Shown piece after piece: positions 35,536 to 43,210 of a DNA stretch of 64,000 nucleotides. Origin of the DNA: CAYVQA01 sp045119035 (GTDB taxonomy: Bacteria > Bacillota_I > Bacilli_A > ML615J-28 > CAG-313); NCBI GenBank assembly GCA_045119035.1, contig JBGVCU010000004.1, positions 1 through 64,000 of the forward strand, written 5' to 3'. Within the stretch, counting starts at the first letter, position 1; each line of letters starts with the position of its first letter. The notes beneath the pieces were generated by a model. That model was not told where the DNA came from. It ran no database searches and saw only the letters and a list, made by a program, of their open reading frames with translations. A program made the translations under genes and the position numbers.

Positions 35536-36924
35536 TTAATATTCACAATTTTTTGGAGTTCTTGGATAAGGAATAACGTCTCTAATGTTTTCTACACCTG
35601 TTAGATACATTATAAGTCTTTCAAATCCCATACCGAACCCTGAATGAACACATCCACCGTATCTACGAGTATCTAAATACCATTCAATGCCAGAAGAATC
35701 AACTCCCATTTCGCGCATTCTTTCTAACAATTTATCAAGGTTTTCTTCTCTTTGAGAACCCCCCATAAGTTCTCCTGCTTGTGGAACAACTAAATCTACA
35801 GCAGCAACCGTTTTATTATCCGGATTTACTTTCATATAATAAGCCTTGATATCTTTTGGCCAATCAGTAATAAAAACAGGTCCATTAAAATATTCTGTAA
35901 TATATCTTTCGTGTTCTTTAGAGATGTCATCTGAATAACTTGGAGTAAATTCCCAAGATTTATTTGCTGAAAGAAGTAAATCTACAACTTCTTTATGAGT
36001 GATTCGTTTAAAATCACTGTTAATAATATTACTTAATTTATCTTTTAAACCTTTTTCTACAAATTTATCACAGAAATCTATTTCCTCAGGACAACGATCA
36101 ACTACATATTTTACGACAAATTTTAACATTTCTTCTTCAATATCCATTAATCCATTTAAATCGCAAAAAGCCATTTCTGGTTCAATCATCCAGAATTCAT
36201 TTGCGTGAGTCTTAGTGTTTGAATTTTCTGTTCTAAACGTAGGACCGAAAGTATATATATCACCAAACGCCATTGCGTATGTTTCACCTTGTAATTGTCC
36301 TGAACCAGTAATAAAAGCTTGTTTACCAAATAAATCTTTTGAATAATCAACACTACCTTCTTTTGTTAAAGGTAAATCTTTCATATTTAAAGTAGTAATT
36401 TTAAACATTTGATCAGACCCTTCACAGTCAGCACATGTGATTAAAGGTGTATGAACATATAAATATCCTCTATCTTGGAAATATGTATGTATAGCGTGAG
36501 CAGCAACACTTCTAATTCTGAATACAGCACTAAATAAGTTAGTTCTAGGTCTTAAATGTGCAACTTCACGTAAAAATTCACGAGTATGACGTTTAGGTTG
36601 AATAGGGTATGATTCAGGGCAATCTCCTAACATTTCAACATTAACAGCATGAAGTTCTAAAGGTTGTTTCATTTGAGGAGTTAAAACAACTTTTCCTTTA
36701 ATACAAACAGAAACTCCAACACGATATTTAGATACTTCTTCAAAATTTAAAATGTTTGTATCATATACAACTTGTAAGTTTTCAAAAAACGAACCATCAT
36801 TAACATTTAAAAATCCAAATTGAGCTTGAGCTCTATTTGTTCTAACCCAACCACAAATTGTAATTTCTTGATCACTTAACGATTCTTTTTGTAAAAACAA
36901 TTGTTTAATTTTAATTCTTTTCAT
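35536..36924 (-). CDS. asnS: Asparaginyl-tRNA synthetase
   Basis: Class IIb synthetase that charges tRNA-Asn. The 462 residues have the N-terminal OB anticodon-binding domain (ITICGWVRTNRAQAQFGFLNV), motif 2 region TFRTENSNTKTHANEFWMIE and motif 3 FGMGFERLIMYLTGVENIRD. Presence of AsnRS suggests direct Asn-tRNA charging. A T-box leader with an AAC specifier controls it, so expression should rise when asparagine-charged tRNA is short. GGGAGGAAATTATG start. Confidence 0.96.
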   Translation of the reverse strand: MKRIKIKQLFLQKESLSDQEITICGWVRTNRAQAQFGFLNVNDGSFFENLQVVYDTNILNFEEVSKYRVGVSVCIKGKVVLTPQMKQPLELHAVNVEMLGDCPESYPIQPKRHTREFLREVAHLRPRTNLFSAVFRIRSVAAHAIHTYFQDRGYLYVHTPLITCADCEGSDQMFKITTLNMKDLPLTKEGSVDYSKDLFGKQAFITGSGQLQGETYAMAFGDIYTFGPTFRTENSNTKTHANEFWMIEPEMAFCDLNGLMDIEEEMLKFVVKYVVDRCPEEIDFCDKFVEKGLKDKLSNIINSDFKRITHKEVVDLLLSANKSWEFTPSYSDDISKEHERYITEYFNGPVFITDWPKDIKAYYMKVNPDNKTVAAVDLVVPQAGELMGGSQREENLDKLLERMREMGVDSSGIEWYLDTRRYGGCVHSGFGMGFERLIMYLTGVENIRDVIPYPRTPKNCEY

Positions 36925-36939
36925 AATTTCCTCCCAATA

Positions 36940-37200
36940 AAAATAAAAAGTCCTTGTTCAAACAAACAAGGACGAAAAATTCGCGGTACCACCTTGATTC
37001 AAATAAATATATATCTATTTGCTCTCATTGACCAATTAACGCTTGGTGACGAGTAGTTCTACTAAATGTTAAACATTTTTCTTCTACTAGCTCATGGGTG
37101 TTCCAAATAAACAATAAATTACTAAGTTTTCACTATCCTTAGTTCACTAAAAATTTATTCTGTTTTTTAGTCCCAATCGTTGCTTATATTAAAATCTATG
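36940..37200 (-). promoter_or_regulatory. T-box leader of asnS (Asn, AAC specifier)
   Basis: The minus-strand leader carries the T-box core GGTGGTACCGCGAA (around 36980-36993) and the terminator stem GTCCTTGTTT...AACAAGGAC with a T-tract (36946-36973). The upstream stem I region holds an AAC triplet at 37100-37102 in GGAACA, fitting an asparagine specifier. Uncharged tRNA-Asn would favour the antiterminator and allow readthrough into asnS. Confidence 0.9.
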
Positions 37201-37203
37201 TAA

Positions 37204-37232
37204 ATTATAATATATCGGTTTCAAATTGTCAA
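37204..37232 (-). promoter_or_regulatory. Promoter of asnS T-box transcript
   Basis: Minus strand TTGACA (37227-37232), 17 bases, TATAAT (37204-37209): a full consensus promoter starting right behind the mnmE stop codon. Confidence 0.85.
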
Positions 37233-37242
37233 AATAAATGTT

Positions 37243-38610
37243 TTATTTTCCAAGACAGAATTTAGAAAACAACTCATCTAATAAGTCATCATTAGAAACA
37301 CTACCTGTTATTTCTCCTAAATGTGACCACGCACTCTTTAGAGGAATTTCAACAAAATCAATAAACGCTCCATCTTCGATGTTAGTTAATGCTTCTTGTA
37401 AATCCACATAACTTTCTTTAATTTTGCCAATTTGTCTTGTATTTGTAATTACACCTGATAAGTTTTGTGAAATATTTTCTAAATTTAAGAATTTTAAAAT
37501 TGTTTCTTCAATTTTAGAAATAGAATCAGTATCAATAGTATTAATTAAAATACTATCTTTCAAATATTCTTCTTCTAATTTTACTTCAAGGTCGTTTTTG
37601 TTAACTAATTTTAAATATTTTTTATTTCCTAATAACTTCAATAATTTCAAATCTTCTTCTTCAATTTTCTTTGATCCATCAAATACAAATAAAATCAAAT
37701 CAGCTTCTTCAATTTTAGAAATAGATTTCTCTACACCTATTCTTTCTACAACATCATCTGTGTCTCTAATACCTGCAGTATCAATTAAATTTAAAGTTAT
37801 ACCTTTCATTGTAACTTTACCTTCAACTATATCCCTCGTTGTACCTGGTATATTTGTTACAATAGCTTTATTTTCGCTTAATAATAGATTTAAAATTGAA
37901 CTTTTTCCAACATTTGGTTTACCAACTATTACAGTATTAATTCCATTTTTAATAACTATTGCGTCTTTTGATTTATCTAAAATATCTTTTAAAGTGTTTT
38001 TTAACTCTGTGATTCGAGGTTTAATAACATCATTTGTAAGTTGTTCTACATCATCATATTCAGGATAATCGATATTAACATTTATAATAGCGATAATATC
38101 TAAAATTTTAGATCTTAAAGAGTCAATTAACTTTTTAATATCTCCTCTTAAGCCACTATTAGCTATTGCAAGTGATTTTTTACTGTCACTTGATATCATA
38201 TCCATAACAGCTTCAGCCTTCGTCAAATCAATTCGACCGTTTAAGAACGCTCTTTTAGTAAACTCACCCGCTTCAGCAAGCCTTGCTCCAGAAAGAACAA
38301 TTTGGTCTAAAACTTGATTTGTAACGTAAATTCCACCGTGACAATTGATTTCAACAACATTTTCTTTGGTGTATGTTTTAGGAGCTAGAAATACACTAAC
38401 TAAAACTTCATCAATTATTTCTTTAGTTTCACTATCAAAAATATGTCCATAATTAATAGTGTGACTTTTTACATTATTTAAGTTCTTACCCTTAAATACT
38501 TTATTCACTATATTAACAGCATCATCACCACTTAATCTAATAATAGAAACAGCGTTATTTGCTAAAGCAGTTGATATACCGACAATTGTATCATTAAATA
38601 AATTACTCAT
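37243..38610 (-). CDS. mnmE: tRNA modification GTPase MnmE
   Basis: With MnmG it installs carboxymethylaminomethyl groups on wobble uridine of tRNAs. The 455 residues have the N-terminal folate-binding domain (DTIVGISTALANNAVSIIRL), a helical domain, and the inserted G domain: GKPNVGKSSILNLL, DTAGIRDTDDVVERIGVEKS, NKND. The C-terminal FCLGK is the family's catalytic CxGK. It sits after jag as in Bacillus, but a 300-bp gap with a candidate small RNA separates them. AAAGGTGATAATATG start. Confidence 0.96.
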   Translation of the reverse strand: MSNLFNDTIVGISTALANNAVSIIRLSGDDAVNIVNKVFKGKNLNNVKSHTINYGHIFDSETKEIIDEVLVSVFLAPKTYTKENVVEINCHGGIYVTNQVLDQIVLSGARLAEAGEFTKRAFLNGRIDLTKAEAVMDMISSDSKKSLAIANSGLRGDIKKLIDSLRSKILDIIAIINVNIDYPEYDDVEQLTNDVIKPRITELKNTLKDILDKSKDAIVIKNGINTVIVGKPNVGKSSILNLLLSENKAIVTNIPGTTRDIVEGKVTMKGITLNLIDTAGIRDTDDVVERIGVEKSISKIEEADLILFVFDGSKKIEEEDLKLLKLLGNKKYLKLVNKNDLEVKLEEEYLKDSILINTIDTDSISKIEETILKFLNLENISQNLSGVITNTRQIGKIKESYVDLQEALTNIEDGAFIDFVEIPLKSAWSHLGEITGSVSNDDLLDELFSKFCLGK

Positions 38611-38721
38611 ATTATCACCTTTTTATACATTTATTATATCAAAAAAAATATATTTTTTCTACATATTTACCTACTGCAATTTTTTTGCTTTTTCTTGAAA
38701 ACATTTTCAATTTCATTAACG

Positions 38722-38750
38722 TTGCATTATGTAAAAAAAAGGAATATAAT
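38722..38750 (+). promoter_or_regulatory. Candidate promoter of a small RNA between mnmE and jag
   Basis: Plus strand TTGCAT (38722-38727), 17 bases, TATAAT (38745-38750). No protein gene of convincing quality follows, but a hairpin and a terminator do. Confidence 0.5.
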
Positions 38751-38756
38751 ATCATT

Positions 38757-38871
38757 GTTCTGTTTGTTTATACTCCTTACACAGCGAACAGAACAAAAAA
38801 ATCCTTAATTTTTATTTTATTCAATTCTCGTTTCTTTTTCAAAAAAGGTGAAGATTTTCTTCGCTTTTTTT
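38757..38871 (+). ncRNA. Candidate small RNA with a CUCCUU loop
   Basis: The 300-bp gap 38611-38909 holds a plus-strand unit: promoter 38722-38750, a 10-bp stem GTTCTGTTTG / CGAACAGAAC (38757-38766 with 38785-38794, one G-U pair) whose 18-base loop contains CTCCTTAC, an A/U-rich linker, and a terminator hairpin (GTGAAGA / TCTTCGC, 38848-38864) with seven T. Length about 115 nt. The loop is complementary to Shine-Dalgarno sequences (AAGGAG), a feature of trans-acting regulators such as RsaE/RoxS in kind though not in sequence. No homologue is known to me. The terminator hairpin could also serve minus-strand transcription. Confidence 0.4.
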
Positions 38872-38882
38872 ATTTTATTAAC

Positions 38883-38912
38883 AAAAAAAGACTTCCGTTA
38901 GGAAGTCTTTTA
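38883..38912 (-). terminator. Terminator of the rpmH-rnpA-yidC-jag operon
   Basis: AAAGACTTCC (38887-38896) pairs with GGAAGTCTTT (38901-38910), 4-base loop, overlapping the end of jag; TTTTTTTG follows on the minus strand. Confidence 0.8.
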
Positions 38913-39524
38913 TTTTTGTCTTGGTTCAACGATTAAGTAGCGTTGTGGTTCAACACCTTCAGAATGTGTTGTAACATCTCTCCATGTTGATAACTTATTA
39001 TGAATTACTTTTCTTTCATAAGAATTCATATATTTTAATTTAACAGGAATTTTTGTTTTTGCTACCTCTTTAGCAATACGTGTTGCCATTTTTTCAAGAT
39101 TTTCATCTCTTTTTTTACGATAATCACCAACATCAACTTTAACAATTAATCCGTTTTCTGTTTCTTTATCAAAGTATTGATTAACAATAAGTGATGTAAC
39201 GTTTTGTAAACTTACTAAAGTTTGTGCGTTTTTACCGATTAAAATAGCATTTGAATCGTTTGTAGTAATACTGTATTCTACAATATTATCTCTCATTTTT
39301 CTTTCAACAAACCCAGAAATACCTGCATTTCTTAAAAAGTTTTCTAAAAAATCTTTACCTTTTTTTACAGGATTAGCATCTACAATAACATTAATTTCAG
39401 CTTCACCATTAGTTCCATCTGAAATAACATCAAAATACATATCGTCTTTAGCAACACCAAGTTCACTAACAGCAAGAACTTCTACTTCTTCAAGTGTTTT
39501 CCCTAAATATAATTTTTCTTTCAT
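38910..39524 (-). CDS. jag: KhpB/Jag RNA-binding protein
   Basis: RNA-binding protein of the KhpA/KhpB pair linked to cell elongation and division control. The 204 residues show the Jag-N domain (LGKTLEEVEVLAVSELGVAK), a KH domain (NAILIGKNAQTLVSLQNVTSLIVN, residues ~95-125) and an R3H domain (RDENLEKMATRIAKEVAKT, SYERKVIHNKLS with the Arg-x3-His). It lies 18 bp after yidC, the usual arrangement. GAGGAAAAATTAATG start. Confidence 0.94.
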   Translation of the reverse strand: MKEKLYLGKTLEEVEVLAVSELGVAKDDMYFDVISDGTNGEAEINVIVDANPVKKGKDFLENFLRNAGISGFVERKMRDNIVEYSITTNDSNAILIGKNAQTLVSLQNVTSLIVNQYFDKETENGLIVKVDVGDYRKKRDENLEKMATRIAKEVAKTKIPVKLKYMNSYERKVIHNKLSTWRDVTTHSEGVEPQRYLIVEPRQK

Positions 39525-39542
39525 TAATTTTTCCTCACAATA

Positions 39543-41147
39543 TTAACGACTATGTTTTTCTTTTAATTTTTCCATACGTTTTTCACTATTTCTTGCATTA
39601 ATGTATTGTTGAGCAATTGCGTATAAGTTACCAATTAACCAATATACACCAAGTCCTGCAGCACTAGTGTAAACAAATACACCCATCATACCTGTCATTG
39701 TCCACATCATAATTTTCATTTGACTAGCCATACCACCTTTTTGTTGTTGAACGGCTTTTCTACGGTATGCTGGAATATCTTCTTGCGCTTTTTCTTGTTG
39801 TTCTTTTTGTTTTTTGTTTGAAATAACTTGTTGTAAAATTTGTGTTCCCACAACTAAAATAACTAGAACTATAATACCAATTAATTGAACTCCACCAGCA
39901 GTTTTATCAGCAAATAAATCAACTCCGAAAATAGTTGAATCAATTTGAGAAACCCAATCTTTTGATCCAGCAAATCCGTTAGTAAATGGTATACGTGAAA
40001 TCGCTCTAAATACAGCCATGAAAATTGGGAACTGTAAGAATGGCATTAAACATCCACCTAAACCAACTTTATATTTTTTATAAAGTTGCATCATTTCCAT
40101 TTGCATCATTCTTTGAGATTCTTCATCTTTTCTTCTAGCATATTTTTCTTGAATTTTTGCTTGTTCTGGTTCCATTAATTTCATTTTTAATGACATATCA
40201 TTTGTTTTAGTATAGATAGGCCATCCTAAAGTACGAATAATAATTGTTGTAATTAATAAACCTAAAATGTATTTTCCACCAAAAATTTTTGAAAACAACA
40301 TTAATAATAAACCTACAGGATAAACAAAGAAGTTATCAAAGAAATTTCCAAAGAAATCTCCGAATGACTTTAATTCAAATCTAATAGGTTCAGGTTGAGT
40401 TGACGCCTTCATGATATCATCGGCAAAATCAGCCATTAAATCATAAATAGAATTTGCTCTTTCTTTTAATACTTCATCATATGATTTGTCTGCTAAATCA
40501 GATTCATCAATTGTAACATCGATACTTAAAACTTCATTAGCTGCATTTAATTGAACGTCTTCAAATAATAAAACTTGATAATCATCATATTCATCTAATT
40601 TAACAGCTTGATTAATTTGTCCACAAGCTGCAACAACTAAATAAGATAATAAAGAAACATTTTCATATTTTTTTACTTCTGCAACAATAAAATCATTACC
40701 ACTAACTGTAGCGTCATTATTAATACCAGAATTAGAATATCCTGTTCCAGCAGCAACTTTAGCATCATTTAAACTTTTTTGTAATAAACCACTAATAGTT
40801 AAAGTATAAACATTTTCTTCTAACCCTTCATTAATTGTTGAAGAAATTGAAGAAATTAAATTTTCTTTAATACCATTAATAGCTTCTACTTCAGTAGTAG
40901 AAGATGTTTTTATATAAGAATCGACGAATACATCGTAAGATGTTAAAGCTTCAACTTTAACTTTATCATATAATTTTGTTTTACGAGCTGCAACACTTGC
41001 TTCATCGTCACCTTTTACATAAACTTCGTTAAGTGCAGTTTCCATTTCATTATATGTTTTGTAATGTCTTTTTCCACAAGAGCAACTAACTAAAGTTAAT
41101 GCAACCAAACAAATAACTAATAAAAAAGTTATTTTATTTTTTTTCAT
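39543..41147 (-). CDS. yidC: Membrane insertase YidC with a long lipidated N-terminal extension
   Basis: Inserts proteins into the membrane alone or with Sec. The C-terminal ~270 residues are canonical: first core helix near 268-290, KYILGLLITTIIIRTLGWPIY with the hydrophilic-groove Arg, the basic cytosolic coil (MEPEQAKIQEKYARRKDEES), and LGGCLMPFLQFPIFMAVFRAI. Ahead of them lies a signal peptide with lipobox LVSC (Cys22) and ~245 further residues outside the membrane. Typical Gram-positive SpoIIIJ/YidC1 proteins total ~260 residues with almost no external domain, so 534 residues is striking. Rather than the P1 beta domain of Gram-negatives this part looks helical. It overlaps rnpA by 14 bases. 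Confidence 0.93.
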   Translation of the reverse strand: MKKNKITFLLVICLVALTLVSCSCGKRHYKTYNEMETALNEVYVKGDDEASVAARKTKLYDKVKVEALTSYDVFVDSYIKTSSTTEVEAINGIKENLISSISSTINEGLEENVYTLTISGLLQKSLNDAKVAAGTGYSNSGINNDATVSGNDFIVAEVKKYENVSLLSYLVVAACGQINQAVKLDEYDDYQVLLFEDVQLNAANEVLSIDVTIDESDLADKSYDEVLKERANSIYDLMADFADDIMKASTQPEPIRFELKSFGDFFGNFFDNFFVYPVGLLLMLFSKIFGGKYILGLLITTIIIRTLGWPIYTKTNDMSLKMKLMEPEQAKIQEKYARRKDEESQRMMQMEMMQLYKKYKVGLGGCLMPFLQFPIFMAVFRAISRIPFTNGFAGSKDWVSQIDSTIFGVDLFADKTAGGVQLIGIIVLVILVVGTQILQQVISNKKQKEQQEKAQEDIPAYRRKAVQQQKGGMASQMKIMMWTMTGMMGVFVYTSAAGLGVYWLIGNLYAIAQQYINARNSEKRMEKLKEKHSR

Positions 41148-41478
41148 TTTTACTCTCCTTATAACAAATATATTCTATTTGTCTAAATAAATCTTTTTCT
41201 AAATCTGCAAATTTCGCAGATATTGCTTCTTTTTTTACAACTATAACAATTCTAACACAGGGAAGAAAATCTAGTTTTTTACGACAGATTTCCCTCATAA
41301 CTCTTTTTGCATAATTTCTTTCGTGCGCTTTTCCGTATTTCTTAGAAACAGAAAACGCAATCGCAAGTTTATCTGACTTTTGATAATAAACGTTATAATA
41401 GGTTCCTCGAGCACAAATACGTCTTTTTACAACAGAACCTATTATATTATTGTCTTTTAATCTATACTGTTTTTGCAT
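41134..41478 (-). CDS. rnpA: Ribonuclease P protein component
   Basis: Protein cofactor of RNase P, which trims tRNA 5' ends. The 114-residue product starts MQKQYRLKDNNIIGSVVKRR and contains the RNA-binding signature KYGKAHERNYAKRVMREICR near residues 48-67. The frame could extend to a TTG at 41502, but that codon precedes the AGGAGAGG site; ATG at 41478 follows it and matches the family's N-terminus. It lies between rpmH and yidC as in nearly all bacteria. Confidence 0.94.
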   Translation of the reverse strand: MQKQYRLKDNNIIGSVVKRRICARGTYYNVYYQKSDKLAIAFSVSKKYGKAHERNYAKRVMREICRKKLDFLPCVRIVIVVKKEAISAKFADLEKDLFRQIEYICYKESKNEKK

Positions 41479-41548
41479 AAAAAAATAGACCTCTCCTACC
41501 AAAAGAAAAATAAGTGACAGAAGTGGTCTAAGATCTTATTTTATAAAA

Positions 41549-41683
41549 CTAAGCAGATAAAACTTGGCGGCCTTTTGCACGTCTACGAGCAAGAACTTTT
41601 CTTCCTCCTACAGTAGCCATACGAGCTCTGAAACCATGAGTTTTGCTGTGTTTACGTTTGTTAGGTTGGTATGTTCTTTTCAT
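41549..41683 (-). CDS. rpmH: Ribosomal protein L34
   Basis: A 44-residue basic protein of the 50S subunit: MKRTYQPNKRKHSKTHGFRA then RMATVGGRKVLARRRAKGRQ and VLSA. This is the standard L34 sequence. AAAGGAGGTAACAGTATG start and a consensus promoter just upstream. A plus-strand ORF (41564-41863) is its antisense shadow. Confidence 0.98.
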   Translation of the reverse strand: MKRTYQPNKRKHSKTHGFRARMATVGGRKVLARRRAKGRQVLSA

Positions 41684-41714
41684 ACTGTTACCTCCTTTAA
41701 ACTAATGCTTGTTT

Positions 41715-41743
41715 ATTATACTATATTTTTTTCATGTTGTCAA
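41715..41743 (-). promoter_or_regulatory. Consensus promoter of rpmH-rnpA-yidC-jag
   Basis: Minus strand TTGACA (41738-41743), 17 bases, TATAAT (41715-41720): perfect match to the SigA consensus. Confidence 0.9.
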
Positions 41744-41772
41744 GTAAAATTGCTTAATAGAATTTTATCGAT

Positions 41773-41803
41773 AAAAAAAAGAGAGACCGTTTTGGTCTCT
41801 TCT
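41773..41803 (-). terminator. Terminator of the 360-residue protein gene
   Basis: AGAGACC (41782-41788) pairs with GGTCTCT (41794-41800); the minus-strand exit has TTTTTTTTATCG. Confidence 0.7.
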
Positions 41804-42884
41804 ATTTTAAATCAGCTAAATTTAATTTATATTGATATTTCATTGTTCCTTCATTTGTCTTAACAACAATAAAGAAATATAAAGTATCAATGTTATATAA
41901 TTCATCTATTTTATTTGATACAGAAATAGTGTTCTCATTAACGTTTCCAGAATAAGTTGCAACTACTAATCTGTCTGCAAACTTATTTTTATAATCCAAC
42001 ACTTCGTTTTTAATGTTTCCAACAACAACTATCTTACTATCTTCAATAATTTGATCTCCAAGTGCATTTTTATTTAACACAGGAGTAATTTCAATTTTAT
42101 CTAAACTAACGCCGTTATCTGCTGTAGGAGTCTTTCCACTAGTTTCTTTGTACATAACTTTAAAACCATATAATTCGTTGTTTGATGATGCACTTTCATA
42201 AGTGTTTTCTACACTTGTTTTGTTGAAAGTTTTATCATTACAATTATTAGCATTATATTTTTCAACATCTTTAAATTCAGTTTTATAGTAAATATTTCCT
42301 TTTACATCGAAACTTTCTTTAACTGTTTTTCCTTCTGCGTTTTTAGAAGAAACTGTTTTGATTGTGTAGTAATAAACATTTACATAGATTTCTTGAGGAG
42401 TTTGATCTAAGTGATCACATGTAGTCCCCTCATATGATTCATCATGTAAATTTTTAGTTAAATTTTCCATTTTAAGAGAAATAGATTTTCCATTATTTAG
42501 TGAAGAGAATAAAGAAGTTTTACTTTTTGATAAGTGATAATATTCACCTTCTACAGTTTTTACAACCATTTCAACATTAACTTTTTGACCTTTAAAAGTT
42601 GTATTATCTTCTTTTTTACCTGTTAAAACAACTTCAAAAGAATAATCTGAATATTCAATTTCATGACTAGGGTTTTCATAACTAGAGTGTCTATTTTCGT
42701 AATAAACTACACTGACAGAAAAATTATCATCGTAAGAAACTGTAGAATATTTTTTAAAATTATATTTGTTACTTAACGAAGATGACAAAATTGCCACAAG
42801 TACTAACAGAATAGCTAAAGTTCCTGTAAAAATAAAAATAAATGTTCTTTTACCTTTTAACGTTAAATTTGATAAGAATTTCAT
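41802..42884 (-). CDS. Unrecognised membrane-anchored protein between rpmH and dnaA
   Basis: A 360-residue protein with a basic N-terminus (LSNLTLKGKR) and a single membrane helix (~14-34), then a ~320-residue Ser/Asn/Lys/Tyr-rich, beta-type domain predicted to lie outside the cell. Two Cys (in TTCDH and NNCND) could pair. No family is recognised. It has its own promoter (42928-42905) and terminator, and occupies the normally gene-free interval between rpmH and oriC. Start GAGGTGTTACAATG. Confidence 0.65.
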   Translation of the reverse strand: MKFLSNLTLKGKRTFIFIFTGTLAILLVLVAILSSSLSNKYNFKKYSTVSYDDNFSVSVVYYENRHSSYENPSHEIEYSDYSFEVVLTGKKEDNTTFKGQKVNVEMVVKTVEGEYYHLSKSKTSLFSSLNNGKSISLKMENLTKNLHDESYEGTTCDHLDQTPQEIYVNVYYYTIKTVSSKNAEGKTVKESFDVKGNIYYKTEFKDVEKYNANNCNDKTFNKTSVENTYESASSNNELYGFKVMYKETSGKTPTADNGVSLDKIEITPVLNKNALGDQIIEDSKIVVVGNIKNEVLDYKNKFADRLVVATYSGNVNENTISVSNKIDELYNIDTLYFFIVVKTNEGTMKYQYKLNLADLK

Positions 42885-42904
42885 TGTAACACCTCGCTTT
42901 GAAT

Positions 42905-42933
42905 ATTATATAATATTTAACCGATTTTTGCAA
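42905..42933 (-). promoter_or_regulatory. Promoter of the 360-residue protein gene
   Basis: Minus strand TTGCAA (42928-42933), 17 bases, TATAAT (42905-42910), some 20 bases before the start codon region. It borders the first DnaA box (42947-42955). Confidence 0.7.
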
Positions 42934-42939
42934 GTTAAA

Positions 42940-43200
42940 AGAATATTGTGGATAAATATACTTTTAATTACAAATCGTTTTTACAGTAAAAGTGTGTTTT
43001 TCTGTCCTTATATTATATAAAAAAATCATTAAATAGTTTTGTTATTTTTATCCACTTATCCACATTGTGCATAAATTGTTAATAAGTTATCCACATAGTT
43101 GTCCACATTTTTTGTGGATAAGTTTTCTAAAGTTTTTTAAAAAAAACATATCAATTGTTATTTATTTACAAAATATGATATTATTCTATATAGTAAACAG
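42940..43200. other. oriC: oriC: DnaA-box cluster upstream of dnaA
   Basis: DnaA boxes: TGTGGATAA (42947-42955, reverse), TTATCCACT (43048-43056), TTATCCACA (43056-43064), TTATCCACA (43087-43095), TTGTCCACA (43099-43107, one mismatch) and TGTGGATAA (43113-43121, reverse). The very AT-rich 43122-43200 beside dnaA is a plausible unwinding element. A further perfect box (TTATCCACA, 44589-44597) follows dnaA, giving the two-part layout known from Bacillus. Confidence 0.92.
43165..43192 (+). promoter_or_regulatory. Probable promoter of dnaA
   Basis: TTTACA (43165-43170), 16 bases, TATATA (43187-43192). It would place transcription start only ~12 bases before the start codon, right after the DnaA boxes, which fits autoregulation by DnaA. 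Moderate match only. Confidence 0.45.
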
Positions 43201-43210
43201 AGGTGAAACT

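Noticed and set aside
37424..38068. 214-residue plus-strand ORF
   Set aside because: Antisense shadow of mnmE, whose GTPase motifs lie in the same interval.
38685..38936. 83-residue plus-strand ORF between mnmE and jag
   Set aside because: Begins with TTG without a ribosome site, is low in complexity, runs through two terminator hairpins and overlaps the end of jag on the other strand.
41564..41863. 99-residue plus-strand ORF
   Set aside because: Antisense to rpmH and to the end of the 360-residue protein gene; the L34 reading on the minus strand is unmistakable.
43067..43210. Upstream extension of dnaA
   Set aside because: Would translate the DnaA boxes; the ribosome site and family start are at 43211.
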